Positions 22,380 to 35,668 are shown, counted from the first letter of the stretch. The stretch is 64,000 nt of DNA from Myotis daubentonii (GCF_963259705.1 NC_081841.1:88239063-88303062); one strand, 5' to 3'. Notes: generated by a model from the letters alone, not told the origin. Program-made: numbers and translations.

Positions 22380-22567
22380 TCTCAGAGGGAAGGTGGGGAG
22401 TGGGGTGGGAAGAAATCAACCAAAGAACTTGTATGTATATATTTATAACCCATGGACACAAACAATAGGGTGGTGAAGGCTGGTGTCTGGGAGCTGGGGG
22501 GGAGGGTATAAAAGGGGGTCAATTGGGGGGGGTAGGAACATATATAATAGTTTCAATAATAGAGATT
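22380..22567 (+). mobile_element. L1 3' UTR tail (5'-truncated L1), plus strand
   Basis: The order G-rich block (GAGTGGGGTGGGAAGAAATC), CCCATGGACACAAACAATAG, GGGTCAATTGGGGGGG, then ACATATATAATAGTTTCAAT is that of a bat L1 3' UTR. The 3' end of the full-length L1 at 38371-44297 has a related order (GGGG...GTCAAGGGCGGGGGG, GACATATGTAATACT). Confidence 0.6.
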
Positions 22568-23188
22568 TTTTAAATTATTGTAGCTTATGTATAGAAAATC
22601 ACTCTGTCCAAGATATAGCTTTACACTGAACTATCTCATTTGTAACAAAATTGAGGAAATATTTTAAGAACATTATAAAAACTTCATTTTTAAAAGACAG
22701 TGATGTGGACTTATATTTAAGATATAATTTTCTTATTTTATGCCTATTTTCTTCCTTAATAATTTAAATTTAGGTTGTATTTTATAACTTAATTTTGAAA
22801 TGTCTTCCTGAACTTTAACCCAAATTTCCAAGTAATGAAAAAACATTAAAGCTCTCTAAGTACTACAAGAATACTTAATCATGTCAACACTGCAATAACT
22901 TGAGGGGAAGATTAAAAAGACTTTTTGAAAATGGTATAGTAAGTTGTGGTAAATAAATTAAAGCTCTTGTGATATACATAAATATCCTAAAATGTTTATT
23001 ATATGAGAATAGTTGGAAAATTGGTAGAAGAAAGAGTTGAGGAATGCAGTTCAGCAGCTGAACCCAGAACACTTGCCTGGAAGTCTGCATTTCCAAAGAT
23101 ACACCTCCATTACAAAATCTATTGTATACAGAACTTTGAAAAAAATCTATGCATTCTCCCAGTGGACCTAGTCTCCCCTCTTGCAGTC
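22568..23188. other. Non-coding stretch
   Basis: No gene; AT-rich. The last 30 bases may include the start of the HNRNPA1 leader, but this is not clear. Confidence 0.45.
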
Positions 23189-24690
<1,502 letters not shown>

Positions 24691-25058
24691 TTCTATGATG
24701 TCAAGTGCTTGCTGTAGTCATAGCAATGCATTTATGGTGGCTATTTGAGTAAGAGCTAAATGTTACAGCTAAAATCTGATCAAACCCTTGGTGTCTATTA
24801 AAAACCTAAATATGAAGAAATGTGCCATTTTCTGGCTGTGATGATTTTTGTTGTCAGCTAATGGAAAATTGTTTTGAGTAAATAAAAATACATCTTGATA
24901 GCTACATTGCTATCTCTTTGGGCCTATAAGACCCTGTGTCTATCAAGTTTCTCTTCAAGCTTAAGCTTAATCCTATCTATTCCATTCTCCCCCTACCCAC
25001 AATACTTTCTTACCTCTGGAATTTGGTTAAAAAGAACATAAAATTAAAAACAAACAAA
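24691..25058. other. Non-coding stretch 3' of the pseudogene
   Basis: No match to the HNRNPA1 3' UTR was recognised after the A7 run. No gene or repeat. Confidence 0.45.
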
Positions 25059-25080
25059 CCCTAGCCAGTTTGGCTTAGTG

Positions 25081-25306
25081 CAGTGGTTCTCAACCTTTTG
25101 GTCACGACCCCTTTGGGGGTCGAACGACCCTTTCACAGGGATCGCCTAAGACCATCGGAAAACACATTTTCCATGGTCTTAGGAACTGAACCGAGACATC
25201 GCTCCTCTATCCGTCTCCAGGCGGGTCCGCCCACATGCAGATACACCCACATATGAGTACCCAGCATATTAAAGGGTCGCAGCATTAGGAAGGTTGAGAA
25301 CCACTT
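25081..25306. mobile_element. SPIN-like hAT copy 1 in Ves, variant interior
   Basis: CAGTGGTTCTCAACCTTTTG starts it and GAGAACCACTT ends it. The flanks GCTTAGTG and GATTAGTG match 7 of 8. Its interior (TCTATCCGTCTCCAGGCGGG, CACATATGAGTACC) is unlike the interior of copy 2, so two subfamilies share termini. Confidence 0.92.
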
Positions 25307-25321
25307 GATTAGTGGATAGAG

Positions 25322-25533
25322 CAGCGGTTCTCAACCTGTGGGTCGCGACCCCTTTGGCAGTCGAACGACCCTTTCACAGGGATCGCCTAAGACCATCCTG
25401 CATATCAGATATTTACATTACGATCCATAACAGTAGCAACATTACAGTTATGAAGTAGCAACGAAAATAATTTTACGGTTGGGTTACAACATGAGGAACT
25501 GTATTTAAAGGGCCAGAAAGTTGAGAATCACTG
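25322..25533. mobile_element. SPIN-like hAT copy 2 in Ves, perfect 8-bp TSD
   Basis: CAGCGGTTCTCAACCTGTGG starts it and GTTGAGAATCACTG ends it. GGATAGAG flanks it on both sides (25314-25321, 25534-25541). Interior TAACAGTAGCAACATTACAG and TATGAAGTAGCAACGAAAAT is of the kind also seen in rodent relatives. Confidence 0.94.
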
Positions 25534-25718
25534 GGATAGAGAATCAGCCCGCGGACCAAAGGGTCCCGGGTTTGATTTCGGCCAAGGGCATGTGTTTCTC
25601 TCACATAGATATTTCTCTCTGTCTTTCCCTCTCTCTTCCACTCTCCCTAAAAATCAATGGAAAAATATGCTCAGGTGAGGATAAAAAGAAACAACAACAA
25701 CAACAACAAAACACCCAT

Positions 25719-27024
25719 GAAGCTCCAGATTCAATCAAACAATCAAAAGGCGGGAAGTAGTCTGAAGGAAGTATGTTCTGTGTAAGTTTATCTGGGACTT
25801 GAATGCCTTCATAAACCATCTATTTTAGTAGAACTAAGTAGTACTGTTAACAGTAGAACTCTGCTTTCTGTACTTTATTGAGTCCTTGAATTAATTCATG
25901 TGTCAGCCCTGAAAATGGCTTCAATAGACAGGCAGACACAAAACCTGCTTGCAGTGAAATGATTGCTTGAAGGAGCACAGTTTCAAAAAGAAGTAGGAAG
26001 TTAAAATGAGAAAAAAACCTCTACGTTGTAGTCATATTATGAAATAATCCAATAATCTCTTTCCTTTGACACAGGCACCTAAACTTGTCACTTCTGTTGT
26101 GTTTGGACACTACTTAGAAGGGGACAAGAAGAACACACCCACATTCACCCTTACTTTCTTTCTCAGCAGTGAGATCCCTTTTCCAGAAAAGGGAAAATAT
26201 TGAACCAAGATGAAAATACACATTTGTCTTTATCCTTCTTCAGCATCTCTTAGCATGTCAACTAAATGAAGCATCTACAGGCAGAAACAAGGAAATTGGG
26301 ACCACTGAAGTTCAGAAATAGTCCCATTTATTTATTCAGTCACCGTTTTCTCCTTCAATCAGCCAGTATTGAGTCTCTCTGTTGTGCAGCTCTATGTTAT
26401 AAAATGAAGACATAAAGCAAAGCATGCATGATATGTGATCTCAAAAATATAGTAGTTGCAAAAAGCAAATTGCATTTGACTTACAAATATATTTTTGTTT
26501 ATCAATGCAAAAGATAAGAAAAAGTGGATATTAAAAGTGTTGGGGTTTCTTTTCCTGAAGGACATACTATATAGAAGTCAATAGCTCTCTACCATTCCCC
26601 GTTAACTGTATTCCCACTCTGCCCCCTAGAAACATTGAACTGCTGATCCCAAGTTTAGAATACAGTGGAGAGCCTTTGTTTTTGAAGTTTTGTTTAATTA
26701 TACAAACTGAACAAACTAATCTGCAAAGACTACCGAGTACTGTGGAAACATGCAGAAGGGCATCCAACCGAGCGTGGTATAAGTGAAGACTGAGATAAAT
26801 TTTGAAAAACAAGTAATGTTATCCCAGTGAAAAGATAATACAGAGAAAAAAATTGTTTCTTAACCAAAGGGAACAACACATAAAAAGACTTAGCAGCTAG
26901 AGGTAGATACTATGCTGTAGCATTACACATAGTAAAGCTTTATGAAAATAGAGGAGCAAAAGAGGAGTTGAAGTCTGCAGGAGAGAGTCTGAAGGCAGAT
27001 TAAGAAAGGCATTTTATACCATAA
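25719..27024. other. Non-coding stretch
   Basis: No gene. 26325-26420 (TTATTTATTCAGTCACC, GAGTCTCTCTGTTGTGCAGC) weakly recalls an MIR/L2 tail. The frame at 26567-26812 is featureless. Confidence 0.45.
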
Positions 27025-27306
27025 CTAGAGGCCTGGTGCACAAATTCATGCACAGGTGGGGACCCTTGACCTGGCCGGCAATCAGGCGGTCTTGCCCAGT
27101 TCTGATAGGACTGATTAGGCTGATCAGGGCCATCCAGCTGGGGGGAGGGACTGCAGGAGGTTGGCTGTGGGAGTACACTGACCAGCAGGGGGCAGCTCCT
27201 GCATTGAGCATCTTCCCCCTGCTGGTCAATGGGCATCATAGCAACTGGTTGACCGGCTGAGTAGTGGACCAGTCATAATGGTCGCATAGGCTTTTATATA
27301 TATAGA
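27025..27306 (-). mobile_element. HeliBat-type Helitron, minus strand
   Basis: It starts CTAGAGGCCTGGTGCAC, with the hairpin GTGCACAAATTCATGCAC. It ends with the reverse of TCTATATATATAAAAGCC, flanked by A and T. It holds CCAGCAGGGGGCAGC at 27182-27196 and an inverted CCCCCTGCTGG near 27217, both close to the CTCF core motif. Frames on both strands are shadows. Confidence 0.93.
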
Positions 27307-28199
27307 TAAAGAGTCTGGGACTTATTTGAAAGCAGCGGGTTGATACCGATGGTAGATCCTATTTTCCTAGGTAACAAGCAGCTCAAAGATAATCAAGGGT
27401 TTGATGATGACACTATCTTCGGCTCTGGCCCCAAACCTAGTTGGTCTTCAGGACTCTAAGTCCCCTCCTCTTTCCCTTACTTTGGGTCCTGAGTTAATTT
27501 CACTATCCTCTTGGCATTTTTTCTTTTGGGCTTCTTTCCTCTGGCATCCTGAAAGTTATTCAGCCAAGGGCGCCAAGTCACATCAGATGACTAAAGCAGC
27601 TTAGCCTCCAAGCTGCTCCTTCACATCAGAGTTCTGGAAGAGGCTGAAAGTAGATTAAGGTTCAAGATGATGTGGTTTCCTTTGGCATTTCTTCCTTTCT
27701 CTTTTCTTTCTACCTACTATTATTCAGGGAGGACTAGGATACATTTTTTTCTTTTATAATCAGCTAAAGTGCTCCTCCAATATACAGTATTTCAAAAATT
27801 GAATTTAAAAAAACCATTCTATTAATACCAAAAGATAACATGCTTCAAAATAAAACACTCAGAATATCATTTATATGTTTAAATTGATTCTTAAAATGAC
27901 AAATATTAAGATAGTCATTTTACCCCTGTGCTTCATGTCTTAACACCACAGGTTAGAAAATTAGGGCAGTCGGTCCTTTCTGTGTCAGGTTTGACTCTTT
28001 CTTCTTTTAATGGCTTTAGTGATATTTTATAAGCATTTGGACTGAGGTTAAACACCCCAAATAGAAAGTTAATAAGAATTAGGAAAACCATCACTTATGA
28101 GTGCTGGTCATAGCTACAGAAACTCCAGTCTTAAGAAACTCACAAAATAGATGGGCTTTTTTGTCATTTTAGAATTATTTTATTTGGATTAATTTAATC
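27307..28199. other. Non-coding stretch
   Basis: No gene or named repeat was recognised. The frame at 27401-27604 has no features. Confidence 0.5.
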
Positions 28200-29205
28200 T
28201 TGATTTTTCACTGCCCTGCTTGCAATCTGTCATTGGTTTCTCATAACCTTCAAGATAAACATAAAACTCTAATCAAGGTATGTAAAGTTGTAATGGATCA
28301 TTCATTCATTGATGTACCCATCATTCAATAATTATTTATTAAGCATCTACTATGTCATGCTCTTTACTAGTTGTATTGTCCATCTGGTTTCTGCTTAGCT
28401 TTGAGGCCTTTCTCCTCCCCTGTTCCCACTCATACTCTTCATGACAGCCATCCTGACTTACCTGAAATCCCCTAAGCATGCTCAGCTCAGCCAGCCATCC
28501 TCCACATCATCCCTAGCCTGTTCCTACTAGTTAGCCAACAATGTCTTTTACCTCTTACCTGTGTAGCATCGTAGTTCAACAACTGATCACATGGGGGATT
28601 TTAAAAAATACACATTCCTTCCCCGTTGGTGTGTCTCAGTTGGTTGGAGCATCCTCCCATACGCCAGAAGGTCATGGGTTTGATTCTGGTCAGGGCACAT
28701 ACCTAGGTGGCGGGTATGGTCTTGTGTGGTGTGTGTACAGGAGGCAACCGATCAATGTTTTCCTCTCTCCCTTCTTCTCTCCAAAAATCAATAAACATAA
28801 AAATACCATTATTAAAAACACATGTTCCAGGCACCCAACCTCAGTGATTTGGATTCAGTAGACTTCCAGTGGAACCTGCAAATCTCATACACATCAAACA
28901 CAGGGATTGGGATAATTAGGGTGATTTTTAAACAACCTTATTCCTTCAGGCTCAGCTTAGTTATCATCTCCATTAACAACATTACTTGACCTCATAGGTT
29001 TTCTTAAACTATCTTATTATGTATTCTATAACAACAGTTGTACTCTTCAAACTGTACTCAAGGTAATTATATTTTAGGTATTTGTTTTTGTCTTCTGACT
29101 CTGAATAACTTAACTATCCTGTTTATACTCTATCCTCAGTGATGAGCACAATGCAGGCATGCAGAATCCTGGATCAATGTTTATTCAGTGAATGAATAAG
29201 CTTGA
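28200..29205 (+). repeat. L2 LINE 3' region, interrupted by a Ves SINE
   Basis: CAATCTGTCATTGGTTTCTC, AAGATAAACATAAAACTCTA, CAGCCATCCTGAC, then a tail with GATGAGCACAATGCAGGCAT and TTTATTCAGTGAATGAATAA follows the L2 3' end order. L2 is an old CR1-type LINE found in all mammals and long inactive. Identity is low. Confidence 0.55.
28620..28805 (+). mobile_element. Ves SINE, plus strand
   Basis: TTGGTGTGTCTCAGTTGGTT, GGGTTTGATTCTGGTCAGGG and CAACCGATCAATGTTTTCC, then CTCCAAAAATCAATAAA, give the Ves order. It is inserted in L2. Confidence 0.92.
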
Positions 29206-30307
29206 AGACAATTATATTTAATTGCATTATGATACCTTAAGAAATAGTGAAGACTTTTCAGTGCCTAGACAAATATTACTGACTTTTGTCAGCACTGACT
29301 GACTGAAAAGTAAATAAGACAATCTTGCATATTTCACTCCCAGCTACCTCTTCACCTAAATGCAGCTGTATAGATGAGCCAAGGTAAATATAAGAGGACC
29401 TACCAATCAACTAACTTACTAATTATTGAAATATAATAAAGTGTCATTTTTTTGGTATGCAACTGAGATTTGATGAGATTTTTATACAGTAATAGTTAAT
29501 AGTCTGATATGATCTTCATTCCAAAAATCAATGCCAATAACTACAAATGCAAATACTAATAAATTAACACAGACGGCAGTTCTCAGAGTTGAGTCAAACA
29601 TACCTTTAAAATTAAGGTTATTATGGTTGAATTATGCCTTTTAAGTGATTAGTAAATATGAAGTCTTTTATATTACAAATCAGCTTTTTGAAAATAGAGC
29701 TTATACCAGTTTTTTACTTTGCTGCCCATTTTGATCGCTCTGACTGCTCCTCATGATGCAAATAGTTGTGAAGGACTGAGAAAAAGTCTCCCACTTTTAA
29801 CCTATTTATCTGTTACTTCTTTGTATTTTCTGCTATTTTTTCCATATATTTGATGATAACTTATTGAGGACATAAAGGTTTTTTAATATACTCTTGTAAT
29901 TTTGACTGTTTATTCATTGTGATAAAGAAACCCTTTGCCTGATTTAATGCCTTTGGATTTGATTTTGATCGCATTCATCCTTGTAAGGTAAAAATCACAC
30001 CTTAACCAAGTTACACTTAAAATACTCCTAAATTAACCATATATTCCATATGCATAATTTTATTTTATATATAAAACAAGCACAGTAATTTTTATGCACA
30101 CTGAAGTTTGATAAACACTAATCTGAGAAAGGAACAAACTAAGTATCTCTTTGCAGATGTTCAAGTAATCAAACCATTCTGCATTTAGAATAACCCGAAA
30201 ATTGCAAAAGAGCGTGAAGATGGGTGGAGAGCTTCAAAATGTTTCTCTTCTGCCTACAGGATTAATTCTATGCTGCATTAGTATTAATCCTAAATAAGTT
30301 TTCCTTA
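29206..30307. other. AT-rich non-coding stretch
   Basis: No feature seen beyond AT-rich unique-looking sequence. Confidence 0.5.
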
Positions 30308-30320
30308 AAAATCAACAGTT

Positions 30321-30664
30321 GATTTTTATTTTTATTGAATAACAATGGTTAATAAAATTATGTTTCAGGTTAACAATTTTATAATACCACATCTGCATAT
30401 TGTATTGTGTGTTTACCACCCCAAGTCAAGTCTCCTTCCAACACTATTTACCCCTCCCCATCTTTACCCTCTTCTCACGCACGCCCCCCACCTGCCTTTC
30501 CTTTTGGTAATCACTATACTGTTATCTGTGTCTATGAGATTTTTCTTTCTTTGCTTAATCCCTTCACTTTTTTCACCCACCCCTAACTCTTCTCCCCTCT
30601 AATAGCTGTCAATGTCTTTTCTGTATCTATAAGTTTGTTTCTATTTTATTCGTTAATTTATTTG
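30321..30664 (-). mobile_element. 5'-truncated L1 3' end, minus strand, 13-bp TSD
   Basis: A T-rich left end (the poly-A tail reversed) and C-rich body (CCACCCCAAGTCAAGTCTCC, TGTTATCTGTGTCTATGAG) match an antisense L1 3' UTR. AAAATCAACAGTT flanks it at 30308-30320 and 30665-30677, which fixes the boundaries. Confidence 0.75.
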
Positions 30665-30677
30665 AAAATCAACAGTT

Positions 30678-30827
30678 TTTATAACATGATACTGAATTTC
30701 ACTTTAAGGAAGGGTAGCATTTAAATATATCTTAGTTAAATAAATACTCTTATGATAACACTCCATTGAATTGTAATTCCTACATTTTTTCGTAGTTTTT
30801 CCCTACTATATTTTTGCCCAACTGTTT
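30678..30827. other. Short AT-rich spacer between L1 and Ves
   Basis: No feature recognised; the right end includes the left flank CCAACTGT of the Ves target-site duplication. Confidence 0.4.
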
Positions 30828-30974
30828 TTTGTTTTTGATTTTTACCGAGGGAGATGGGGAGAGAGACAAAAACATCAATGATGAGAGAGAATCATCGATT
30901 GGTGACAGGGAATCGAACTGCAACCACCGAGTTCACAGGTTGATGCTCAACCACTGAGCTATGCCAGCCGGGTT
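30828..30974 (-). mobile_element. Ves SINE with internal deletion, minus strand
   Basis: A GAGGGAGATGGGGAGAGAG tail, ATCAATGATGAGAGAG, then AACCACTGAGCTATGCCAGC (Ves head reversed). The middle is shortened. CCAACTGT flanks both sides. Confidence 0.88.
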
Positions 30975-30977
30975 GTC

Positions 30978-31959
30978 CAACTGTCTTAGAGAGGCTTTCT
31001 TAATAACTGACATTAAAAAAACTACACATATTTAAAGTGTAAATGTTGATACATTTATGAGAGTTGAAGGAATTTTAGAGACAAGAAAGGCAGTATTAGG
31101 GAATAAAGAGGATCCATGAGAGCAGAATGCATACATGAAGGATAGAAATAGCTCCAAGACACCAAAATGCTTTCACAGAAGATAAAGAAAATTCACAGGA
31201 TACTGGGAAGAAGGAAACATATTTTCACAGGGGATAGAGGAATGTTTCAAGATAAGGAGGAAAGAGGGGGGTACCATGTAGGTTTTGAGCTTGAAACTGA
31301 TACTATGTAGAAGAGTGACCAATAAGGGTCCTAAATTAAGGAAAAGTACAATTAGAAAGGGCCAGGTTCAGACAGAGAACTACAGCCTTTATAAACCTGG
31401 ATACAAAGAGACAGGAGATTTTGGATTTTTTATTTTTCCATTAGAGAAACAGAGCAGGCTGCTTTTGTTGTTGTTGTTGTTGTTGTTTGTTTGTTTGTTT
31501 GTTTGTTTTTCCATTTAGGGGCCCCTTCCTTGGGAAAATTTGTATATGCTTCCATTAACTTCCACATTTTTATTAAACAAGCCTTTAGTCTGCAAGTTTA
31601 TTCTTTAACTTCACTGGACAAGGGCCCACAGAAGAAGAATCTGCACCCTGAACCCCACATTTCAAAAGAATCACCACCATCAAAATAATTCTGGTATCAA
31701 TAAGCCCCAGAAGTTTTCCTGTGATCCCCTGTAATCCCTCCACCATACCTGTCAACCTGCCCCTCACACACTCCTGTCACAGCCAGGCAATCACCGATCT
31801 GCCTCCTGTCGCTATAGACTGGCTTACGTTTTTCTAGAGGTTTACATAAATAAACTGGTACAGTATATACTTAATTTTGTCTGACATTATTTATTTAATG
31901 TACTTAATTTAAATGATTGCGCTTTCATAATTTTCACCAGTTTCACTAAGAAGTAGGTC
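30978..31959. other. Non-coding stretch with (TTG)n/(TTTG)n
   Basis: No gene. A (TTG)n then (TTTG)n microsatellite lies at about 31463-31509. Frames at 31285-31688 are produced by it or are chance. Confidence 0.5.
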
Positions 31960-32560
31960 CATGGAGCGCCTCACACTGTCAACCAGAAGTGGAATTCCTT
32001 CTTGTATTTCTTAAAGCACGGTTTCCTTTAATACTTTGAACATTTTTACCATAGTTGCTTGGAAGGCTTTGCTAAGTCAGATGTCCACCGCTTTCACAGA
32101 CTGTTTCTGCTTCTGCCCCTGTGTGTGAACCACATTTTTCTCGGTATGGATCCCCGTTTCTATGTATGGATCGCTGTTTCTTTGCGTGCCTCGTAATATT
32201 TTGTTGAATGATTGCCATGTGGATAATGTATTGTGGTAATTCTAGATACTGATCTTCCTTGTTCTGTTCAGAACTTATTATTGCTTGCTTCTTTATCTGA
32301 TTAGGAATTTGGCTGGATTATTTTGGTGAAGTCTATTTCCCTGCAATGTGAAACCTCTGATATCACCCCTCAGAGGGTGCAGGCATGGACATGCGCACAG
32401 TCCCCCAAGGATGGGAGTGTTTTTAGCAGAGCTCTCTTTGACTCTTCTGCTTCTGTTTTTCTTCTCCTGTTAAGGTGTTTGAGTTCCTTGGAATTACACC
32501 CAGCTGTTAGGCTCTGCTAATTGCCAGAGGATTGCACTCTTGTTTTTGGCAATACCCTGG
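31960..32560 (-). repeat. Degraded old L1-like 3' UTR sequence
   Basis: The segments TTGAATGATTGCCATGTGGATAATG, TATTGCTTGCTTCTTTATCTG and GTGAAGTCTATTTCCCTGCAATG recall the 3' non-coding part of old mammalian L1 in antisense. Subfamily and ends cannot be set by eye. Confidence 0.4.
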
Positions 32561-32679
32561 GATGGCGATTGCTTTTTACCTTCTGATCCATGAAGCCATA
32601 TTTCATGGATCAGAAGGGCTAGTTTTATTTATTTGTTTTGTTTTTGCTTTTTGTGTGTGTGTGTTTTTTAATAGTAAAT

Positions 32680-33140
32680 CAGGTCTTGTCATCCCCTTGA
32701 TTAAAACTTCCCAGTGCCTTCTCATTACACGGCCAATAACATCAGAGCTGCTTCCTGGGGCCAAGAAAACACACCCCCCCCTTCTCCTCCTCACCATCCT
32801 CCCCGTGTTTCAGGTTCCAACATGCTGGGTCTCTTAAATGGGCCGTGCTGGTTCCCACCTCCAGTCTTTGACCTTCTTGCTCCACTCTGGTCCTATCGAA
32901 TCTTTACATGGTTGGCTGCTTCTTGTCATTCCCCCCAGAGGCGTCATCCAGGACCACCCCATATAAAACAAATCCCTCCCTCCAACTCCCTCAGGACCTC
33001 AGCCTCTGTCATAGGCCCTGGTGTTATCCTCTTTAGGGCACACACCAGTGCCCTGAGTGTTTCTTTCAGGCTTCCTTACTGACTGCCTGTCTTCCCCCTA
33101 GATGAGCAGGTGCTTTCTCTGTTTTGGTCGCTGCTACATC
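32680..33140 (+). repeat. L2 LINE 3' region
   Basis: CCCCTTGATTAAAACTTCCC, GTGCCTTCTCATTACACGG, CTTGCTCCACTCTGGTCC and ACTGACTGCCTGTCTTCCCC follow the order of the L2 3' end. The frames here are chance in C-rich sequence. Confidence 0.7.
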
Positions 33141-33223
33141 CCCACCATGAGGAATCCTGGGTCTTGGATGCAGGAGTAATTTTTGAAGTCAGGCTTTTAG
33201 GTTTGTTCTCAAACTGGAAGAGG

Positions 33224-33226
<3 letters not shown>

Positions 33227-33272
<46 letters not shown>
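33227..33272. repeat. (GT)n microsatellite
   Basis: About 22 GT dinucleotides. A 166-codon frame starting in it is artefactual. Confidence 0.95.
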
Positions 33273-33278
<6 letters not shown>

Positions 33279-34006
33279 CTATTTCTTTCCCTGCTTCTCT
33301 CTTATAAACTAACTGCCCTACAGTTACTCTATTGCCCTTTTAGGGCTACCAGGCTCCTATTAATTGCTTGTCATTTAAAATCCCCATTGTTTTCAAGAGT
33401 TTCCTTAGGCTTATTCTCCCCAATAAAGTCAGTTCTCCCAAGGAGAGCTTTGGAGCTCATTGTTGGTTTGTTTTGTTTTGTTTTGTTTGCCCTGCCTCAC
33501 CCCATGGGCAAAATCTCTGAGTCACTGCCTCTGAGCTGGGGAGAGGACAAAGGACAATGTCTCTTAGAGTGTCTGCTATGCTTTATGCGCTGGGTGCTGG
33601 GTGAGGATGGAAGCCTCTGGTTTTTGGCTTTCCTCTACCAGCATAGAGCCTCTGAGGCAAGTACCATGTTTATAACATATGGGAAAATTATTTTCTGCCT
33701 GCCTTGCCTGAATAATGCCTCCATCTTATGAGTGAAAGCTGAATGGAAGAAGGAAACATCCTATCTCTTGGCATTTAGCCTCTGCATACAGAACTTGGGA
33801 GGATAAGAAATGCTTGAAACCTTCTTTATACTACAGTCCCTGATGCAGACCTGGGGTAAGATAAAGCCCCATTATTTTGCTCTCACCTGACCAGAGAGAA
33901 GCTTTAGTCATGCTGACCTGGGGCTGGGGAAAGAGGAAACAGGTTTTAGTTCAAGAGTCACAGATGATCATTGCTCTTACTGAGATTTAATAAATTTTAT
34001 TGAATA
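33273..34006. other. Non-coding stretch
   Basis: The frame at 33231-33731 begins as Cys-Val dipeptides from the GT repeat and then shows no domain. No splice or promoter context was seen. Confidence 0.45.
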
Positions 34007-34434
34007 CTAGAGGCCCGGTGCACAAAATTCGTGCCGGAGGGTGGGTCCCTCAGCCCGACCTGTACCCTCTCCAATCTGGGAGCCCTCAGGTGATGTCCTA
34101 CTGATGGCATAAGCCTGCTCCCCATGGTTCTCTGCTCTTTGCAGACCTGCCTGCCTGTCTGCTCTCTGGCTCACCGCTGTGGCCAGGGGCAAGCAGGGCC
34201 CTGGTGTCTGCTCTCTGTGGTGGCCTTGTTGTCTGCTCTCTGGCTCACCATTGCGGCCAGGGGCAAGTAGGGCCCTGGTGCCTGCTCTTGATGAGGGACA
34301 AGCGGGCTGACAGGACCAGACACTCCAGTGGCAGAGCTGAGGAGACTGAGTGCTGCCATCTTGTGGCTATGGGCGCCACCATCTTTGTGACAGAGTGATG
34401 GTTAATTTGCATATTACCCTTTTAATAGATAGGA
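34007..34434 (-). mobile_element. HeliBat-type Helitron, minus strand
   Basis: It starts CTAGAGGCCCGGTGCAC (hairpin with AAAATTCGTGC) and ends with the reverse of TCCTATCTATTAAAAGGG, flanked A and T. The body has two copies of a GCTCTCTGGCTCACC...GGCCAGGGGCAAG unit about 90 bp apart. Confidence 0.94.
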
Positions 34435-34439
34435 TGTGT

Positions 34440-35010
34440 TTCTTTATTTGCTGTATATCCTTAGGACAATTTCCAACACTTTTAAATGATTTTTTTTATT
34501 TTTGTAATTTTCACTCTAATGGTTATTTTACTGAGATGTAAGTTCACAGAAGTCCTGTTTCCAGTTTTGACTATTACTTGTAAAGCAGCTAAAATATTAT
34601 TGTATGAATCTTTAATGTGGGTAAATGAAGTCTTACTCCTTGGCTAAATATCTAAGAGTTGAATGCTGGGTTATTCGGTAGATGTGTGTTTCACTTTTTA
34701 AAAAACTATCTTCCAACATTTTACATTTCAACATTTTACATTTCCACAGAATGGTATAATAGTTCTAGCTACTCCACAGTATCTCTCATAAATGGTATGG
34801 TAAGTCATTTTAAGTTTTGGCTTTCTACTAAACAGTATTCTCTCATTGTGGTTTTAATTTGAATTTCCTAATGACTAATAATGTGGAGCATCTTTCCACT
34901 TGCTTACCTATTTGGCAAAGTGTCTCTTCAAATCTTTTGTTTATTTTTATTAATTGAGTGTTTATTTTTTTATTAATAATTTTTTGGAGTACAGAATGTT
35001 ATTTTTTTGC
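34440..35010 (-). repeat. Old L1 ORF2/3' region, degraded, minus strand
   Basis: AACTATCTTCCAACATTTTACATTTC, CTCATTGTGGTTTTAATTTG, AATTTCCTAATGACTAATAA and GAGCATCTTTCCACTTGC are the antisense of the L1 ORF2 C-terminal region. It carries many stops and deletions and lacks ends. Confidence 0.75.
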
Positions 35011-35049
35011 TCTTTGGTGTTTGAAAGTTAGATATATTGCTATAAAAAT

Positions 35050-35236
35050 GTTTTTATTGATTTTTACAGAGAGGAAGGGAGAGGGAGAGAGTGATAGAAA
35101 TGTTGATGAGAAGGAAACATTGATCTGCTTCCTCCTACATGCCTAAACCCAGTCATGTGCCCTGACCAGAAATCCAACTGGTGACCTCTTGGTGCATGGG
35201 ACAATGCTTAACCAACTGAGCCACAGTGGCCGTGTA
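35050..35236 (-). mobile_element. Ves SINE, minus strand
   Basis: TTTTTATTGATTTTTACAGAG, the GGAAGGGAGAGGGAGAGAG tail, then AACCAACTGAGCCACAGTGG (head reversed). Confidence 0.93.
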
Positions 35237-35248
35237 GTAGAATGCTCA

Positions 35249-35668
35249 TCCTATCTTACCAATAAAAGCCTTGGTGGTTCTCATGCCATCATGCTATGAT
35301 GCCCTCATACTGTCACAAGATGGCTGTGAGCAGAGCAGAGGTAGGGTTCCCGTGGCCCCACGTGTGCGCCACGGGGGCAGGGCCCAGCAGCAGCTCCACG
35401 CAGCTTCCACTGGAGTTCCTGCAGCCCCCCTAGCAGCTGCTCTGTGCGGCTTCCACCAGAGTTCCCATGGCCCCGTGCACCCACCACGGAAGCGAGGGCC
35501 CCGGCTCTGGCCTACTTCTTTGGAGCAATCCCTCAAGGAGACCTATATGGGTAGGCAGGGCCTATCTCTTTGGAGCGATCAATTGTGGACTCCCACACTA
35601 TGAGAGAGCACAGGCCAGGCTGAGGGACACCTCCCCAAGTGCACAAATTTTGTGCACTGGGCCTCCAG
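35249..35668 (+). mobile_element. HeliBat-type Helitron A of plus-strand tandem array
   Basis: The 5' end is TCCTATCTTACCAATAAAAG, preceded by A. The 3' end is GTGCACAAATTTTGTGCAC followed by TGGGCCTCCAG (CTAG changed to CCAG). The next element's TC follows at once. Frames within it are shadows. Confidence 0.88.

Larger units (their letters stand above)
25059..25718 (+). mobile_element. Ves SINE split by two SPIN-like insertions
   Basis: The head CCCTAGCCAGTTTGGCTTAG is at 25059. The middle GATAGAG at 25315 and the rest from 25534 (GGATAGAGAATCAGCCCGCG, GGGTCCCGGGTTTGATTTCG, CT tail, AAAATCAATGG) together form one Ves. Two hAT elements interrupt it near the A box. It ends in a (CAA)n run at about 25691-25710. 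The short frame over the tail is chance. Confidence 0.92.

Noticed and set aside
33231..33731. 166-codon plus-strand frame
   Set aside because: It begins as Cys-Val repeats from a (GT)n microsatellite, then has no domain, codon bias or splice context.
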